This document shows, piece after piece, positions 1 through 9,553 of a stretch of 64,000 nt of DNA (within the stretch, counting starts at the first letter, position 1; the number at the start of each line of letters is the position of its first letter). The DNA is from JAUIIK01 sp963745675 (GTDB lineage: Bacteria; Chloroflexota; Chloroflexia; Thermomicrobiales; CFX8), in the NCBI GenBank assembly GCA_963745675.1, contig CAVUYM010000022.1:124001-188000 (forward strand), read 5' to 3'. The position numbers were made by a program, and so were the translations under genes. Under the pieces are notes generated by a model, which made no database searches, was not told the DNA's origin, and worked only from the letters and a program-made list of their open reading frames with translations.

Positions 1-168
1 CCCGCGGTCCAGCCTGAAGCCTTCGACGATGTCAGTTCTAACCCGACCCCCGGGCGCGTCGGAAGCTTCCAGCAGCGTAACCGGTACGCCGGAATCGACC
101 AGATGCAGCGCGCAGTTCAGACCGGAGAGTCCTGCGCCGATGACGATCACATGGTTAGACTGGCTCAA
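1..168 (-). CDS. FAD-dependent oxidoreductase (amine oxidase / phytoene desaturase-like), N-terminal part
   Basis: Only the N-terminal 56 codons are in the window; the gene runs off the left edge. The reverse strand reads a Rossmann dinucleotide-binding signature, VIVIGAGLSGLNCALHL, followed by LEASDAPGGRVRTD. This is the GxGxxG...E...GGR pattern of FAD-binding amine oxidases, phytoene desaturases and protoporphyrinogen oxidases. The start is a TTG at 168-166 (reading SQSNHVIVIGAG); a GTG four codons before the glycine motif is the alternative. The FAD-binding fold is clear, but the substrate cannot be told from this fragment. Confidence 0.8.
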   Translation of the reverse strand, partial: MSQSNHVIVIGAGLSGLNCALHLVDSGVPVTLLEASDAPGGRVRTDIVEGFRLDRG

Positions 169-194
169 TGTTCGGGGCCCTTCGCGCTCGTTTC

Positions 195-443
195 CTAACG
201 TCGTATCGCTTCCAGGATGGCGAGAAGAATGATTGCTCCGATGACTGCGACAATCAGAGACCATAGGTTGAAGCCGGTTACGCCGACTCCGCCCAGCAGC
301 GCGAAAGATCGCGCCGCCGATGAATGCGCCGACAATGCCAACGGCTATGTTTGTAAAGCAGCCCGAGCGGCCGCTTCGGCCCGCGAGTACATTCGCGAGC
401 CACCGGCTATCGCGCCAAACAGTATCCAGGCCAGTACTCCCAT
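195..443 (-). CDS. GlsB/YeaQ/YmgE family small membrane protein (frameshifted)
   Basis: A short, glycine-rich, three-helix membrane protein of the transglycosylase-associated (GlsB/YeaQ/YmgE) family, usually about 80-85 residues, matching the 249 bp here. It begins MGVLAWILFGAIAGG at an ATG at 443. It continues in another frame as NIAVGIVGAFIGGAIFR, and in a third as VGVTGFNLWSLIVAVIGAI, ending at a TAG at 195. Two frame changes (near 380 and 310) are needed, and all three segments fit the family in order. Function in the family is poorly defined (envelope stress). It lies 26 bp upstream of the FAD oxidoreductase on the same strand. Confidence 0.7.
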
Positions 444-596
444 GGCAGCTCGATTCTCGCTCTCTGAGTTCTGCGCGCTCCTGATGCGATCGGCAGGTCG
501 TGGCTAATCACCATCGATCTTACCAACGCGATCCAGATACGCGATCCCGAAGGACTGCACCTCTCAGGTATCATCGTCGAACGAGAGGACACCAGT

Positions 597-1295
597 TTGT
601 CAGGCCAACCGTCGAGAAAACCAATCACTCAGCGCCGGCTGCAACGCATGGCGTCGGTCCTTGCGCGGCGACAGCCCGACGTTTCAATCGTCCTCGAAGA
701 TGTGCATGATCCGCACAACGTGAGCGCCGTGTTGCGATCATGTGATGCAACTGGCGTCTTCGATGTTCATCTCGTCTATGACGTCGATCAGCCGCCGGAA
801 TTGAGCACCGGCGTAGCTGCCGGCACCCAACGCTGGCTCCAAACGACCCACCAGGCAAGTATCGTAGCCTGTTACGACGCGCTCCGAGATCAGGGGCAGA
901 CGATCTATGCGACGACGTTGGCAGGCGAAGCGCTGGATCTCTACGAGGTCGATTTGACGACGCCCTGCGCGTTCGTCTTTGGCAACGAGAGTCGCGGACT
1001 AAGCGCAGGGGCCATACAGGCAGCGGATGCCTGTATCCGGATTCCGATGATGGGTATGGCGGAGTCGCTGAACATTTCTGTCGCCTGCGCCGTCATCCTT
1101 TTCGAGACGATGCGTCAGCGGCGATTGTCCGGCCTCTTTCGCGATCCGGCTGCAGAAGAGGAAGCGATGCGGGCGACGCTGGAACACTGGTTGGAGCGTG
1201 ATGAACGCGACTCGCAGCTGCCGCCAACGCCGATTTTGATCCACGGTGTTTCCTCTCGTCTGGCCGCGTACGCAACCGATGCCGGGATCCACTGA
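597..1295 (+). CDS. trmH: tRNA/rRNA 2'-O-methyltransferase, SpoU/TrmH family (probably tRNA Gm18)
   Basis: A SPOUT-class methyltransferase that uses SAM to methylate a ribose 2'-OH. The three SpoU motifs are visible: motif 1 VLEDVHDPHNVSAVLRSCDA near residue 32, motif 2 FVFGNESRGLS near residue 126, and motif 3 IPMMGMAESLNISVACAVIL near residue 148. The segment MASVLARRQPDVSIVLEDVH and the overall length (232 aa) resemble TrmH more than RlmB or TrmL. The first start is a TTG at 597; an ATG at 648 would shorten the N-terminal helix that TrmH proteins normally have. The frame is intact. Confidence 0.85.
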   Translation: MSGQPSRKPITQRRLQRMASVLARRQPDVSIVLEDVHDPHNVSAVLRSCDATGVFDVHLVYDVDQPPELSTGVAAGTQRWLQTTHQASIVACYDALRDQGQTIYATTLAGEALDLYEVDLTTPCAFVFGNESRGLSAGAIQAADACIRIPMMGMAESLNISVACAVILFETMRQRRLSGLFRDPAAEEEAMRATLEHWLERDERDSQLPPTPILIHGVSSRLAAYATDAGIH

Positions 1296-1453
1296 CGACA
1301 AAATTGATTGAATTGACTCGTACTCGCAGACCTGATTGGGGTACGATTGCTCCGCTCAGCAACCCGATCTCATGCCGCAGGACGTAAATCGAAAGAATAG
1401 CCTCCGCGCCGTGGCGCCGGACGGCAGCTGGATAGAAAGCAAACAGGTAACGG

Positions 1454-2412
1454 ATGAGGGTAGAAGAGATCGCGGGCCTTGGCCGGCGAGTGCTTGACAA
1501 TGTCGACAAGGTAATCATCGGCAAACGCAACGTGACCGAACTGGTGCTCGTAGCCATGCTCTCCGAGGGCCACGTCCTGCTGGAAGACGTCCCGGGCGTC
1601 GGCAAGACGATGCTTGCCAGGAGTATCGCCCGCTCGATCAGCGGTGACTTCAAACGCATCCAGTTCACGCCAGACCTGTTGCCTTCCGACATCAGCGGTC
1701 TGAGCTATTTCAATCAGAAGCTCGGCGAATTCGAATTTCGTGCAGGACCAGTCTTCACCAACGTTCTGCTCGCCGACGAGATAAATCGCGCCACGCCCTC
1801 GAACGCAATCAGCGTTGCTCGAAGCGATGCAGGAGCGCACGGTCACCATCGAAGGCGAAACGATGACCCTGGCCGCTCCATTTCTCGTCCTGGCAACAGA
1901 AAACCCGATTGAGCTGGAAGGCACTTTCCCCTTGCCGGAGGCTCAGCTCGATCGTTTCCTCGTTCGCCTACCGATGGGTTATCCGACTGAAGATGAAGAG
2001 ACGCAGTTGCTCGAGCGGTTCCAGACAGCCGATCCGCTGGAATCCCTCGATCGCCGTCATTAGCACCGCCGAACTCGTTGAGGCGGCGGCGGCAATTCGC
2101 ACGGTTCACGTTGATGAAGAGATCCGCCGCTACCTGACGAAGATCGTTCGCGGAACACGCGAGCACGACGCGGTTGAGCTTGGCGTCAGTCCCCGTGGGA
2201 CGCTGGCGCTATTCCGGGCAGCCCAGGCCGTCGCCGCGCTGCGCGGTCGCAACTACTGCGAACCTGACGATGTGAAAGCACTGGCCCGGCCGGTACTCTC
2301 TCATCGCATCTTGCTGAATCCGGAAGCCAGGTTGCGCGGACGGACCGTCGATTACATTATTTCCGAGGTGGTTGGCCGGGTCGAAGCCCCGGTTGAACCG
2401 CTGACGACCTGA
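1454..2412 (+). CDS. MoxR-family AAA+ ATPase (frameshifted)
   Basis: A MoxR AAA ATPase of about 320 aa, a family thought to act as a chaperone for neighbouring DUF58/von Willebrand-type proteins. Frame 1 gives the N-terminal part with Walker A DVPGVGKTMLARSIARS and Walker B LLADEINRATPS. Near 1801 one extra A shifts the frame, and MLEAMQERTVTIEGETMTLAAP follows with sensor 1 LVLATENPIELEGTFPLPEA. Near 2045 a second shift leads to VISTAELVEAA and the C-terminal lid, ending at a TGA at 2412. All parts are colinear with a normal MoxR. It is followed 10 bp later by the DUF58 gene. Confidence 0.9.
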
Positions 2413-2421
2413 CACGCGCTC

Positions 2422-3735
2422 ATGGCGTCCGCCCTGGAGCGGCTCAAAGTCTCCCGGTCCACCTTCTTCAACCATGCCTGGATTTACGGCGGCATCTTCA
2501 TGGTGTTGCTCGGCATGGCGCTGCGAGAGCGCGCAATAACCCTCCTCGGCATTATCCCGCTCGTCACTGCCGGCGGTTCCTGGCTGTGGGCACGTTACTC
2601 GCTCACCAATGTCGAGTACGTCCGCGAACTGGCGGAAGATCGCGTCTTTTGCGGTGACAGCGTGCGCCTTCATATCCGAGCTCACAAATCGCAAGCTGCT
2701 CCCGCTCGCCTGGCTGGAGATCGAAGATAGCCTCGCCGACCGCTTGCGTATCAGCGAGCGGGATATCCTCCCGAGCGGTACGCCCGGAGTCGCTGTGCTG
2801 CGGATGACGACGGCGATGCGTTGGTACGAACGAGTCACCTGGAACCTCACGGTTGAATGTCCGGCACGCGGGTATTTTCCGATCGGGCCGGTTCAATTGC
2901 GATCCGCCGACGCCTTCGGATTCTTCCAGCAGCGCGAGCGCATCTCTGACATCGACTACATCACCGTTTACCCGGCGATCGCTCCACTTGAACGGATCAT
3001 CATTCCTGCGCGCCATCTCTTTGGCGATCAGCGCATCAAGCGCCCGATCATCACCGATCCGATGCGCACGGTAGGTATTCGAGACTACCGGCCAGAAGAC
3101 TCATTTCGGCATATCCACTGGAAGGCGACGGCCCGCACTCAGAGCCTCCAGACGAAGATCTTTGAGCCGACGACGTCGATACAGTTTGGGATCTTCCTCA
3201 ATCTTGACACCTTCGAGCGCTACTGGGAAGGGCTTGACTTTCGATCGCGCAGAGGGCGCGATCATCACTGCTGCTACTATCGCTTCGCAAGCGATCGAAG
3301 CTCAGCACATGGTCGGGATGTACGCAAATGGAGTCGTTGGCGGTTCCGACCAGGCGTTGCGCGTGCGGCCAAGCCGTGACGTGCGCCAGTTCGAAGAGAT
3401 TCTTACGGGTCTGGCGAAGCTGTCTCCGATCGCTTCTCTGGACTACGCCGCGATCGTCCGGGCGGAGACGTCGCGATATCCCATTGGAAGCACTGTTGTT
3501 CTCGTGACGGCGATCATGACGGCGAAGCTGCGGGGCGTACTCGATGCACTGATGCGAGCCAACCATCGCATCGTCATCGTTACCATCGGTGAAGTGGATG
3601 TACCCGCGCCACGCGCGCATCGAGGTTTTCCCGGTTGATGAGGATGCGCTGGCTGACTACATACCGAAGCATCATCATTATGCTGTGAGCATGACGAGCA
3701 TGCCGGTTCCGCCGCTAGAAATGCCGGTGGGTTAG
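2422..3735 (+). CDS. DUF58 domain-containing membrane protein (frameshifted)
   Basis: A partner of MoxR. Residues about 15-60 form two membrane segments (FFNHAWIYGGIFMVLLGMAL, then ITLLGIIPLVTAGGSW). A beta-rich domain follows, then the DUF58 hallmark RDYRPEDSFRHIHWKATART around residue 215, and a vWA-like C-terminal region. The frame changes near 2690, 3235 and 3610. The final frame reads ARIEVFPVDEDALADYIPKH and ends at a TAG at 3735. Known family members occur with MoxR and a transglutaminase or DUF4129 protein, as here; the molecular role is unproven. Confidence 0.87.
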
Positions 3736-3739
3736 CAAC

Positions 3740-5261
3740 ATGGCGACGAGTTCACAATAGCGGAACCGAAGGCAATCCGCAGACCCAGATTCCGGTGTCT
3801 CTGATGCGACGTCGTGCGGCGTCTCGAGTGGAGATCCGAGCTTCTCGCGATACGTCATCATCATGGCAGAGGCATCACTCGTCTGGCTGGCGTTTGGGCT
3901 GGTGATGGCAGAGAGGGACACACGCGCCGCTTATCCCGTTCATCGTCATTGCCTTTGTGATGCTTGCGGCTCACTACGTCGACCCATTTCCTCGATCAGG
4001 CGCGTGTCTGGAGTCCCGACTACGAAATCGTCATGTCCGTTTCGGTCGTTCTGACATTGCTGATAGCGGTCAAGGTGGCGAGTTTCCCGTCGATCGCGAT
4101 TTACGACCCGCAGTGGATCGTCGATGCGGTGAACGCGCTGGCGTTCTTTGACACCGAACAATCTCGCCCAGTATGGGGCAACGTTATCCTCGTCGTCTAT
4201 GCCTGGTTTCGCGGGCGATCGCGCGAAGAACCATCGGTTGACAGTGCTTACACCATGTTTCGCTGGGGCACGCTTGCCCTCGGGATAATCCTTGTCATGA
4301 TCCTTGTCGGTGCTCCCGATGAGCTTGACATACGTAACAGTTTGAGCCTCGGGACCATCGGTTTTTTTGGCAGTTCGCTTGCGGCGATCGGTATCGCGCG
4401 TATGCGCCTTGAAGGCCTGCGGGCAGCGTCCCCGCTTGGGCCGCGATGGCTCGCCACGTTTGCGACTCCAATTCTGGCGATCCTGCTGGTTGCCATTCTT
4501 GCGGCCGGTATCTTCTCCCGACGCTTCCTGGAGACGATACTCTGGGTGCTTTCCCCGGTCTTCTTCGTCCTCGGCGTCGTTTTCCAGGTAATCGTCCTGG
4601 CCATCGCGATCATCGCGTTCCTGATTCTGACGCCGATATTCTGGCTTATTGGCGACCTGGACCAAACGGTCGCGAACGCAACAGCAACTCCGGTCGGCCA
4701 GCAAGCGCCGCTCCACTATCACTCAGGGATCGCCCGATCAATTCGTCATTCCGGAAGCGTTGCAATACTTGATTGCGGCAATTGTGGTCGTGGCGATCAT
4801 TTCGCTGCTCACCCGCTACATCTTCAGACGTCGCGCCAGGAAGCGTCCGACAACGACCGAAGAACGTGAATCCGTGCTCGACTGGGGCGATCTCTGGGGT
4901 TCTCTGGGCGACAACTTGCGCTCCCTTTTCGACCGCGAAGGAGAAGAGGATCCATACGCTGGGCTGCGGGGGGACGATCGTTGGCGCTACACGATTCGAG
5001 TACGCGAGCGCTACAGAAATCTCCAGAAGCGCGGTGCGGATCTCGGGCGAGCCAGACATGACCGCGAAACGGCCGAGGAGTACCGTCCGGTCGTTGGCAG
5101 CAGGTTCGCCGCCGATTCTCGTCCAGTCGTCAACGCTATGACGGTCGACCTACCGTCGTGTGCGCTATAGCGGAGTACCTGCTGAGGAAAAAGACGCTGA
5201 ATCGATGGACGAGGGCTGGAAGCATATCCAGGATGCGGCCGCAGAAGAGCCAGCTGACTAG
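3740..5261 (+). CDS. DUF4129-type multi-pass membrane protein (frameshifted)
   Basis: Third gene of the MoxR/DUF58 cluster, starting at an ATG 4 bp after DUF58. It needs about five frame changes (3755, 3830, 3925-3965, 4700, 5145). The reconstructed protein has at least six hydrophobic helices, including SLVWLAFGLVMA, IPFIVIAFVMLAA, MSVSVVLTLLIAV, LALGIILVMILVG, ILAILLVAILAAG and LQYLIAAIVVVAIISLLT. A soluble tail, RVRERYRNLQKRGADLGRA...ETAEEYRP...YRRVRYSGVPA, matches the C-terminal DUF4129 pattern. No transglutaminase Cys-His-Asp triad is evident. The stop at 5261 is 2 bp before the hemW start. Confidence 0.7.
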
Positions 5262-5263
5262 CG

Positions 5264-6450
5264 ATGGAACGGCAGCAGTGCTTGCCAGTGCCGCTTCCGA
5301 ACGACGCCGCCCCTGGGCTGTACATCCATATTCCCTTTTGCCGCTACATTTGTCCCTACTGCGATTTCAATGTCTACGCGGGTCAATCTGATCTCGTTCC
5401 GGACTATTTAGCTGCACTAGCGGCGAACTCCAACTGCTTGCCGCGGCGAGACGACCGGAAAACGGCGTCGCGACCGTTTTCATTGGCGGCGGTACGCCAT
5501 CGTTGCTCGATCCGGCACAAATTTCGGAGATTATTAGAGTCTGTCGACAACAGCCTCGGCATCGCATCCGGCGCAGAGATTACGATGGAGTCAAATCCTG
5601 ACAATCTCGACGTTGATTATTGTCGAGGTCTCATCGAGGCAGGCATCAACCGGCTGTCCATCGGGATTCAGTCGCTGCAACAACCGGGTCTCAAGGTGCT
5701 TGGCAGGCTTCACGGCGCGATTGGAGCAAAGACCGCATACGATGCGGCGCGCAAAGCAGGCTTCGACAATATCAGCCTGGATCTCATCTATGGCTGGCCG
5801 GGTCAGACGCTGGAAGAGCTCAGCGCGGACATCAATGCGGTCATCGATTGGGACGTCGACCATGTCTCGTTCTACGCGCTGATTGTCGAGCAAGGCACGC
5901 CACTCTCAACAGCCGTCCAGCGCGGGCAATTGCTGCCGGTCGACGACGATACAGTTGCAGGCTACTATGACGAGATCGTCCCTACGCTTTGGAGGCGCAG
6001 CTTTCGAGCACTATGAGATTTCCAACTGGGCTCGCAACGCGAGCTTGCGTTCGATTCACAATCAGATCTACTGGCAGAATGGGCGCTACTTTGGCGTCGG
6101 AGCCGGTGCGCACAGCTATCTCGGTGACCGGCGCGCCAGCAATATCCGCTTGCCGGCGCGTTACATTGAAAGCGTTCGTTCCGGAAGATTGCCGATCGCG
6201 ATGGAAGAGACGATAGATCCCGCTACGGCTATCGGCGAGACGATGATGCTTGGGTTGCGTTTACTTCAGGACGGCGTGTCCAGCGCCGATTTTCGGCGGC
6301 GACATGGCACTTCGCTCCGAGGATTGCTATGGTGAACTGATTGAGCGATTTGTCGGAATGAACCTCTTGGATTTCGATGGGGATCGTCTCCGGCTCAGCC
6401 CGAGGGGTGTGATGGTATCGAATAGTATCCTGGCTGAATTCCTGCCATAA
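5264..6450 (+). CDS. hemW: HemW-type radical SAM heme chaperone (coproporphyrinogen III oxidase-like), frameshifted
   Basis: A radical SAM protein with the cluster motif YIHIPFCRYICPYCDFNVY (CxxxCxxC, here with the extra Cys-Asp-Phe typical of HemN/HemW) near residue 20. It then shows VFIGGGTPSLLDPAQI, ITMESNPDNL, GINRLSIGIQSL, DLIYGWPGQT and HYEISNWAR. HemW is thought to insert heme into respiratory enzymes and lacks the N-terminal extension of true HemN, as here. Frame changes occur near 5425, 5535, 5985 and 6315. The ATG at 5264 follows the previous stop by 2 bp, suggesting co-translation with the upstream cluster. Confidence 0.9.
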
Positions 6451-6455
6451 GCTGA

Positions 6456-6486
6456 AACACCCGACCGCTTGAGGCGGCCGGGTGTT
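6456..6486. terminator. Probable bidirectional terminator between hemW and rplY
   Basis: AACACCCG(A)CCGC, loop TTGAG, GCGG(C)CGGGTGTT forms a 12-bp stem with one mismatch between the convergent hemW and rplY ends. The minus-strand reading has a short T run after the stem. Confidence 0.7.
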
Positions 6487-6513
6487 GTTGTGACTGGATG
6501 CGCGGAGAGGCGG

Positions 6514-7170
6514 TTACTCTCCGGAGTCTTCTCCGTCGCTGCCTTCTTCTCCCTCTGCCCCTTCATCGCCCTCTTCGCCTTCGAGATCTTCGTCGCCTTC
6601 TTCAGGCTCCTCGAGCTCAAGACGGACCTCCATGAGCCGGACGATCGGTTCTTCGCCATCGGTAATGAGATCCACGTCGCCGGGCAATACTAGATCGCTA
6701 ACCCAAATCGTGTCATCGATCTCTTCCAAGCCTGTCACATCTACCTCGATGGCACCGAGGATGTCAGTTGGTAGCCCCTCAACTTCAACGGTGTCTCGAA
6801 GCTGCGTAACGACACCATCCTGATTTGGCGAATGGCCGATGAGGATGATGGGAATCGAAGCCGTCATCCGGACGAGCAAGTTCGGCGCAAACAGCTCTGC
6901 GTGAAGTGGCGCGCGCGTGACGGGATCTTGCTGAACCGTGCGGATATAAACCGTATGGGTGTCGCCGTTGAGATGGACGTCCACGAGCGAGATGTTCCCG
7001 TAGTCGATGTAGGTGCGATTGAGTTCGCGGGCGTCTAGCGACACCGGAATAGGTTCGTCAACAATCGTGCCATAGATGATCGCCGGGACGAGTCCCTGGC
7101 GCCTCAGCACTTTGACGCTCTTTCCAATAATCGTTCGTTCTTCTGCTGTGAGTTCTGGTCGATCTGGCAT
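6514..7170 (-). CDS. rplY: 50S ribosomal protein bL25 (TL5/CTC type)
   Basis: Long-form bL25, which binds 5S rRNA. The N-terminal L25 domain reads KSVKVLRRQGLVPAIIYG near residue 17, followed by the C-terminal TL5 beta domain (residues about 95-185) and a strongly acidic Glu/Asp/Gly tail of about 30 residues. An upstream in-frame start at 7251 exists. The ATG at 7170 (MPDRPELTAEERT) is preferred because GGGAGGCAGATAGGCAG lies just upstream and homologous proteins begin here. The frame is intact, 218 aa. Confidence 0.9.
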   Translation of the reverse strand: MPDRPELTAEERTIIGKSVKVLRRQGLVPAIIYGTIVDEPIPVSLDARELNRTYIDYGNISLVDVHLNGDTHTVYIRTVQQDPVTRAPLHAELFAPNLLVRMTASIPIILIGHSPNQDGVVTQLRDTVEVEGLPTDILGAIEVDVTGLEEIDDTIWVSDLVLPGDVDLITDGEEPIVRLMEVRLELEEPEEGDEDLEGEEGDEGAEGEEGSDGEDSGE

Positions 7171-7523
7171 CTGCCTATCTGCCTCCCTGGACCATTCGGC
7201 GCGGATGCACGCGAGATTTCGATGATGAGCGGTCACGTGACCGCGCAACACCTCACTTTATCAGATATGGATGGACATGTGCGCCAACCGTGACATTGCC
7301 GTGCCCGGCGCAGGATGACGCGAGAATCACGATCTTCCGGCATGCAGCAGCATGAATTTCGGGGTGAGAATCGCCTGCTGCACCGGATGATAAAGGTCAC
7401 GTCCCAATCCATACGGGACCAAGTTCTCATAGTGCTAATCAGTCGTTCGCTCCTACACTATCGAAGACAGGTTGAGCCACCGACCTCACTTTAGATTTCC
7501 AAAAACGCCTGGAGGGACTTCAG
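7171..7523. other. Intergenic region between divergent rplY and MarR genes
   Basis: No convincing gene. It holds a 16-bp perfect palindrome at 7229-7244. A minus-strand stretch (about 7255-7430) reads plausibly as protein (PYGLGRDLYHPVQQAILTP) but needs a frame change and has no start, so I do not call it. The promoters of both flanking genes must lie here, but no clear -35/-10 pair was found. Confidence 0.5.
7229..7244. promoter_or_regulatory. Perfect 16-bp palindrome, possible operator
   Basis: GCGGTCACGTGACCGC is self-complementary over all 16 bases. It lies about 60 bp upstream of the rplY start and 280 bp upstream of the MarR gene. It could be a dimeric regulator site, perhaps for the adjacent MarR protein; this is inference from position and symmetry only. 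Confidence 0.45.
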
Positions 7524-8030
7524 ATGCCGGGAGGCAGCCAACTGAGCCACAATGGAAGTGTGTTGCAATCAACGAGTCGAGTGGACACGATGGATCAGGT
7601 CGTCGATATTGAAGAGCTAGCTGAGTTGCTACGTGAAACGGTCATACGTTTGCAGCCTTCGTCCGAAGAGATTTCGGCCGCTTGGTCGTCGGCACAGGTG
7701 ACGATGCAGCAATTACGGATCATGACGATTCTCTATCATGACGGCCCCACGAAGGTGTCTGATCTGGCGGTTCGACTGGGTGTTTCAACTCCAACGATCA
7801 CGGGCATTCTCGACCGTCTCGTGCGTCAGCGCCTCTCATTCCGTATGAGCGATCATCGCGACCGACGCGTCGTGCTCAACAATTTGACCCAGGATGGCAG
7901 AGATCTGGTCGAACGTCTCTTGCCTGCTCACGGTAGCCAGGCTCAAGTCGCCCTGACACGCCTGAGTCCCCGGGAACAGACGCTGCTGAGCGAGTCGTTG
8001 CGCGCGCTTTTGCGAGTGATGCCTGTTTGA
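7524..8030 (+). CDS. MarR-family transcriptional regulator
   Basis: A 168-aa winged-helix repressor. Residues about 50-115 hold the MarR HTH (QQLRIMTILYHDGPTKVSDLAVRLGVSTPTITGILDRLV), and the wing DHRDRRVVLNNLTQDG follows, with dimerisation helices at both ends. It starts at an ATG after TGGAGGG; an ATG at 7590 (MDQVVDIEEL) is an alternative with a shorter N-terminus. The ligand and targets are unknown. A strong hairpin ends the unit at 8083. Confidence 0.88.
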   Translation: MPGGSQLSHNGSVLQSTSRVDTMDQVVDIEELAELLRETVIRLQPSSEEISAAWSSAQVTMQQLRIMTILYHDGPTKVSDLAVRLGVSTPTITGILDRLVRQRLSFRMSDHRDRRVVLNNLTQDGRDLVERLLPAHGSQAQVALTRLSPREQTLLSESLRALLRVMPV

Positions 8031-8059
8031 CAGCGACCGGAATTCAAAATTGCGAAATT

Positions 8060-8083
8060 GCGGGGTATCAACCGATACCCCGC
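8060..8083 (+). terminator. Hairpin terminator after MarR gene
   Basis: GCGGGGTATC, loop AACC, GATACCCCGC is a perfect 10-bp stem starting 30 bp after the MarR stop, followed by ATTACGTTT. Confidence 0.8.
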
Positions 8084-8205
8084 ATTACGTTTGTCTACCG
8101 AATTGACAGCAAAGCAGATCTGGTTCGCTGTCGTCTATACTTATATGTTGGAGTACGAGGTACTAGACATTGAATATGAATTGACCGGGGAGGGGGTGAA
8201 CTCGT

Positions 8206-8403
8206 TTGCCGTTGAAAGTTGAAGCCCGAGATCACGAAGCGTTTGAGCAGTTGATGCGACGCTTCACGCGCGAACTCCAGTCATCGGGAATACTCCGAGA
8301 GTACAGGAGCAAGCGCCGATTTGTCAGCCGGAGTGAACAAAAGCGTTCCAAGATCCGTAAGGCCGAACACAAGCGCCGGCGTAAGGCAACCAAGCCGGAT
8401 TGA
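8206..8403 (+). CDS. rpsU: 30S ribosomal protein bS21
   Basis: A 65-aa, very basic protein with the bS21 pattern: a short beta strand (PLKVEARDHEAFEQLMRRF), the helix RELQSSGILREYRSKRRFVS, and a Lys/Arg-rich tail (RKAEHKRRRKATK). It helps the 30S subunit in translation initiation. The TTG at 8206 is chosen because a strong Shine-Dalgarno tract, GGGGAGGGGG, ends 10 bp before it; the ORF has no ATG or GTG nearby. A TATACT hexamer at 8136-8141 may be its -10 box. Confidence 0.88.
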   Translation: MPLKVEARDHEAFEQLMRRFTRELQSSGILREYRSKRRFVSRSEQKRSKIRKAEHKRRRKATKPD

Positions 8404-8459
8404 GCGCGATCCGAATTGAATAGAGACCAGAGGATTGATCATGTGGAACTCTGGTTGCT

Positions 8460-8499
8460 AACGGGGCGGTGAGGGTAACTCACTTGCCCCGTTGCTTTT
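8460..8499 (+). terminator. Rho-independent terminator after rpsU
   Basis: AACGGGGC..GTGAG, loop GGTAA, CTCAC..GCCCCGTT gives about 13 bp of stem followed by GCTTTT. It sits 57 bp after rpsU and could also serve the convergent DUF2085 gene. Confidence 0.8.
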
Positions 8500-8530
8500 G
8501 CCCGAAGTGCTCTTCAACTCGCGCCAATGC

Positions 8531-9370
8531 TCAAGTTGCGACCTGGCTCGACACTCCAAGCACGAGTTCCAGGAAGAAACGTCCGCCAGCCAGGGCTGCA
8601 ATGAATAGCAGTGCTCCAAGCAGGGCCAGGGTTGCTGGTCGAGCAATCTCAATTGTGCTGGTCGCCTGCTGTTCGCTTCGCGTGACCAGCAGGACGAAGG
8701 GCAGCAAGAGCCCGCTGACAACTGTCGCCGCAGAGACCATCAGGAGATAGGAAAGCGGGATCCGGATTGGCAGGCCCGAGAACCCGATGGCTGCGACAAG
8801 CACCATTTGAATTCCCAGCACGGCGGCGAGCTCCTTCAAGCTCTTCCAAATTGGCAGGAGGGAGCGCTCCGAAGGTCGAAATGCCGTTTGACTCACGAGC
8901 AGCCAGACGAACGTGCTCAGTGAAGTGCCGAGCATCAGTCCGGTGATCGTGCGTACGACATTACGCGGCTCATATAGGTAGGGGAGCTGGATGTCTTTCA
9001 GCAACGAGTTTCCACCGTCGATGGCGAGTGGCAGGATGAGAAATATCAGCACCACCGCGAGTTTTGCCTCAGGTATCGCTGCGCATCGCCAACGACTACG
9101 TAAAGCCAGATACACGGCAGATAGAGCGAATCCGCTATAGATTCCGGTCATGCGAGCGTCGAATGGCAAGCGCGCATCGCCGAAGTAATACGAGTGCGTC
9201 GGCTGTTGAGCGCATAGCCCATGCAGGACGGCCAGGGACTTGCCTTCGATCGTTCCGGGTATCAGCGTAAAAAGCACAAAGGCTAGAATGCACAGCCCGA
9301 CGAAAATGCCTGGCCAGCCGATCCAGTGACTCCATGCATATGCCGGGCGCCTTCTTACGTCGGTTATCAC
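8531..9370 (-). CDS. DUF2085 multi-pass membrane protein
   Basis: 279 aa with about seven transmembrane helices. The DUF2085 signature is near residue 45: LHGLCAQQPTHSYYFGDARL followed by PFDARMTGIYSGF, in which HxLCxQxPxHS and the R-x-G segment are typical. The C-terminal half adds further helices beyond the usual DUF2085 core. The function of the family is unknown; it is common in Chloroflexota. The start at 9370 (MITDVRRRPAYAWSHW) directly precedes the first helix. No frameshift. Confidence 0.8.
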   Translation of the reverse strand: MITDVRRRPAYAWSHWIGWPGIFVGLCILAFVLFTLIPGTIEGKSLAVLHGLCAQQPTHSYYFGDARLPFDARMTGIYSGFALSAVYLALRSRWRCAAIPEAKLAVVLIFLILPLAIDGGNSLLKDIQLPYLYEPRNVVRTITGLMLGTSLSTFVWLLVSQTAFRPSERSLLPIWKSLKELAAVLGIQMVLVAAIGFSGLPIRIPLSYLLMVSAATVVSGLLLPFVLLVTRSEQQATSTIEIARPATLALLGALLFIAALAGGRFFLELVLGVSSQVAT

Positions 9371-9553
9371 GAAACGTTCCGTCCCGCCGTGCGTCGTCGG
9401 GTGACTTCAGTCGAGTATAGCCAACCGATTGTCCGGTTGCCGGGCGAAACATACGGTACTACCGGGGACTTTGTTGGCTATATGGCTATGGTGTTCAATC
9501 TTGTGATGGGGGACATCGAAACCGAATCGCTGGACGAGTAAGCGATAGACTGT

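Noticed and set aside
1093..1692. 199-aa minus-strand open frame
   Set aside because: Antisense to trmH and the MoxR gene, which both show strong family motifs.
3946..4722. 258-aa minus-strand open frame, charged and Asp/Arg-rich
   Set aside because: It is antisense to the hydrophobic helices of the DUF4129 gene; its composition is what one expects from the complement of membrane-helix codons.
7255..7430. Protein-like minus-strand reading (PYGLGRDLYHPVQQAILTP)
   Set aside because: Needs a frame change, has a stop just upstream and no start codon; too short to support.
8103..8141. TTGACA with TATACT as a promoter for rpsU
   Set aside because: The spacing is 27 bp, too long for a sigma70 promoter; only the TATACT is kept as a possible -10.
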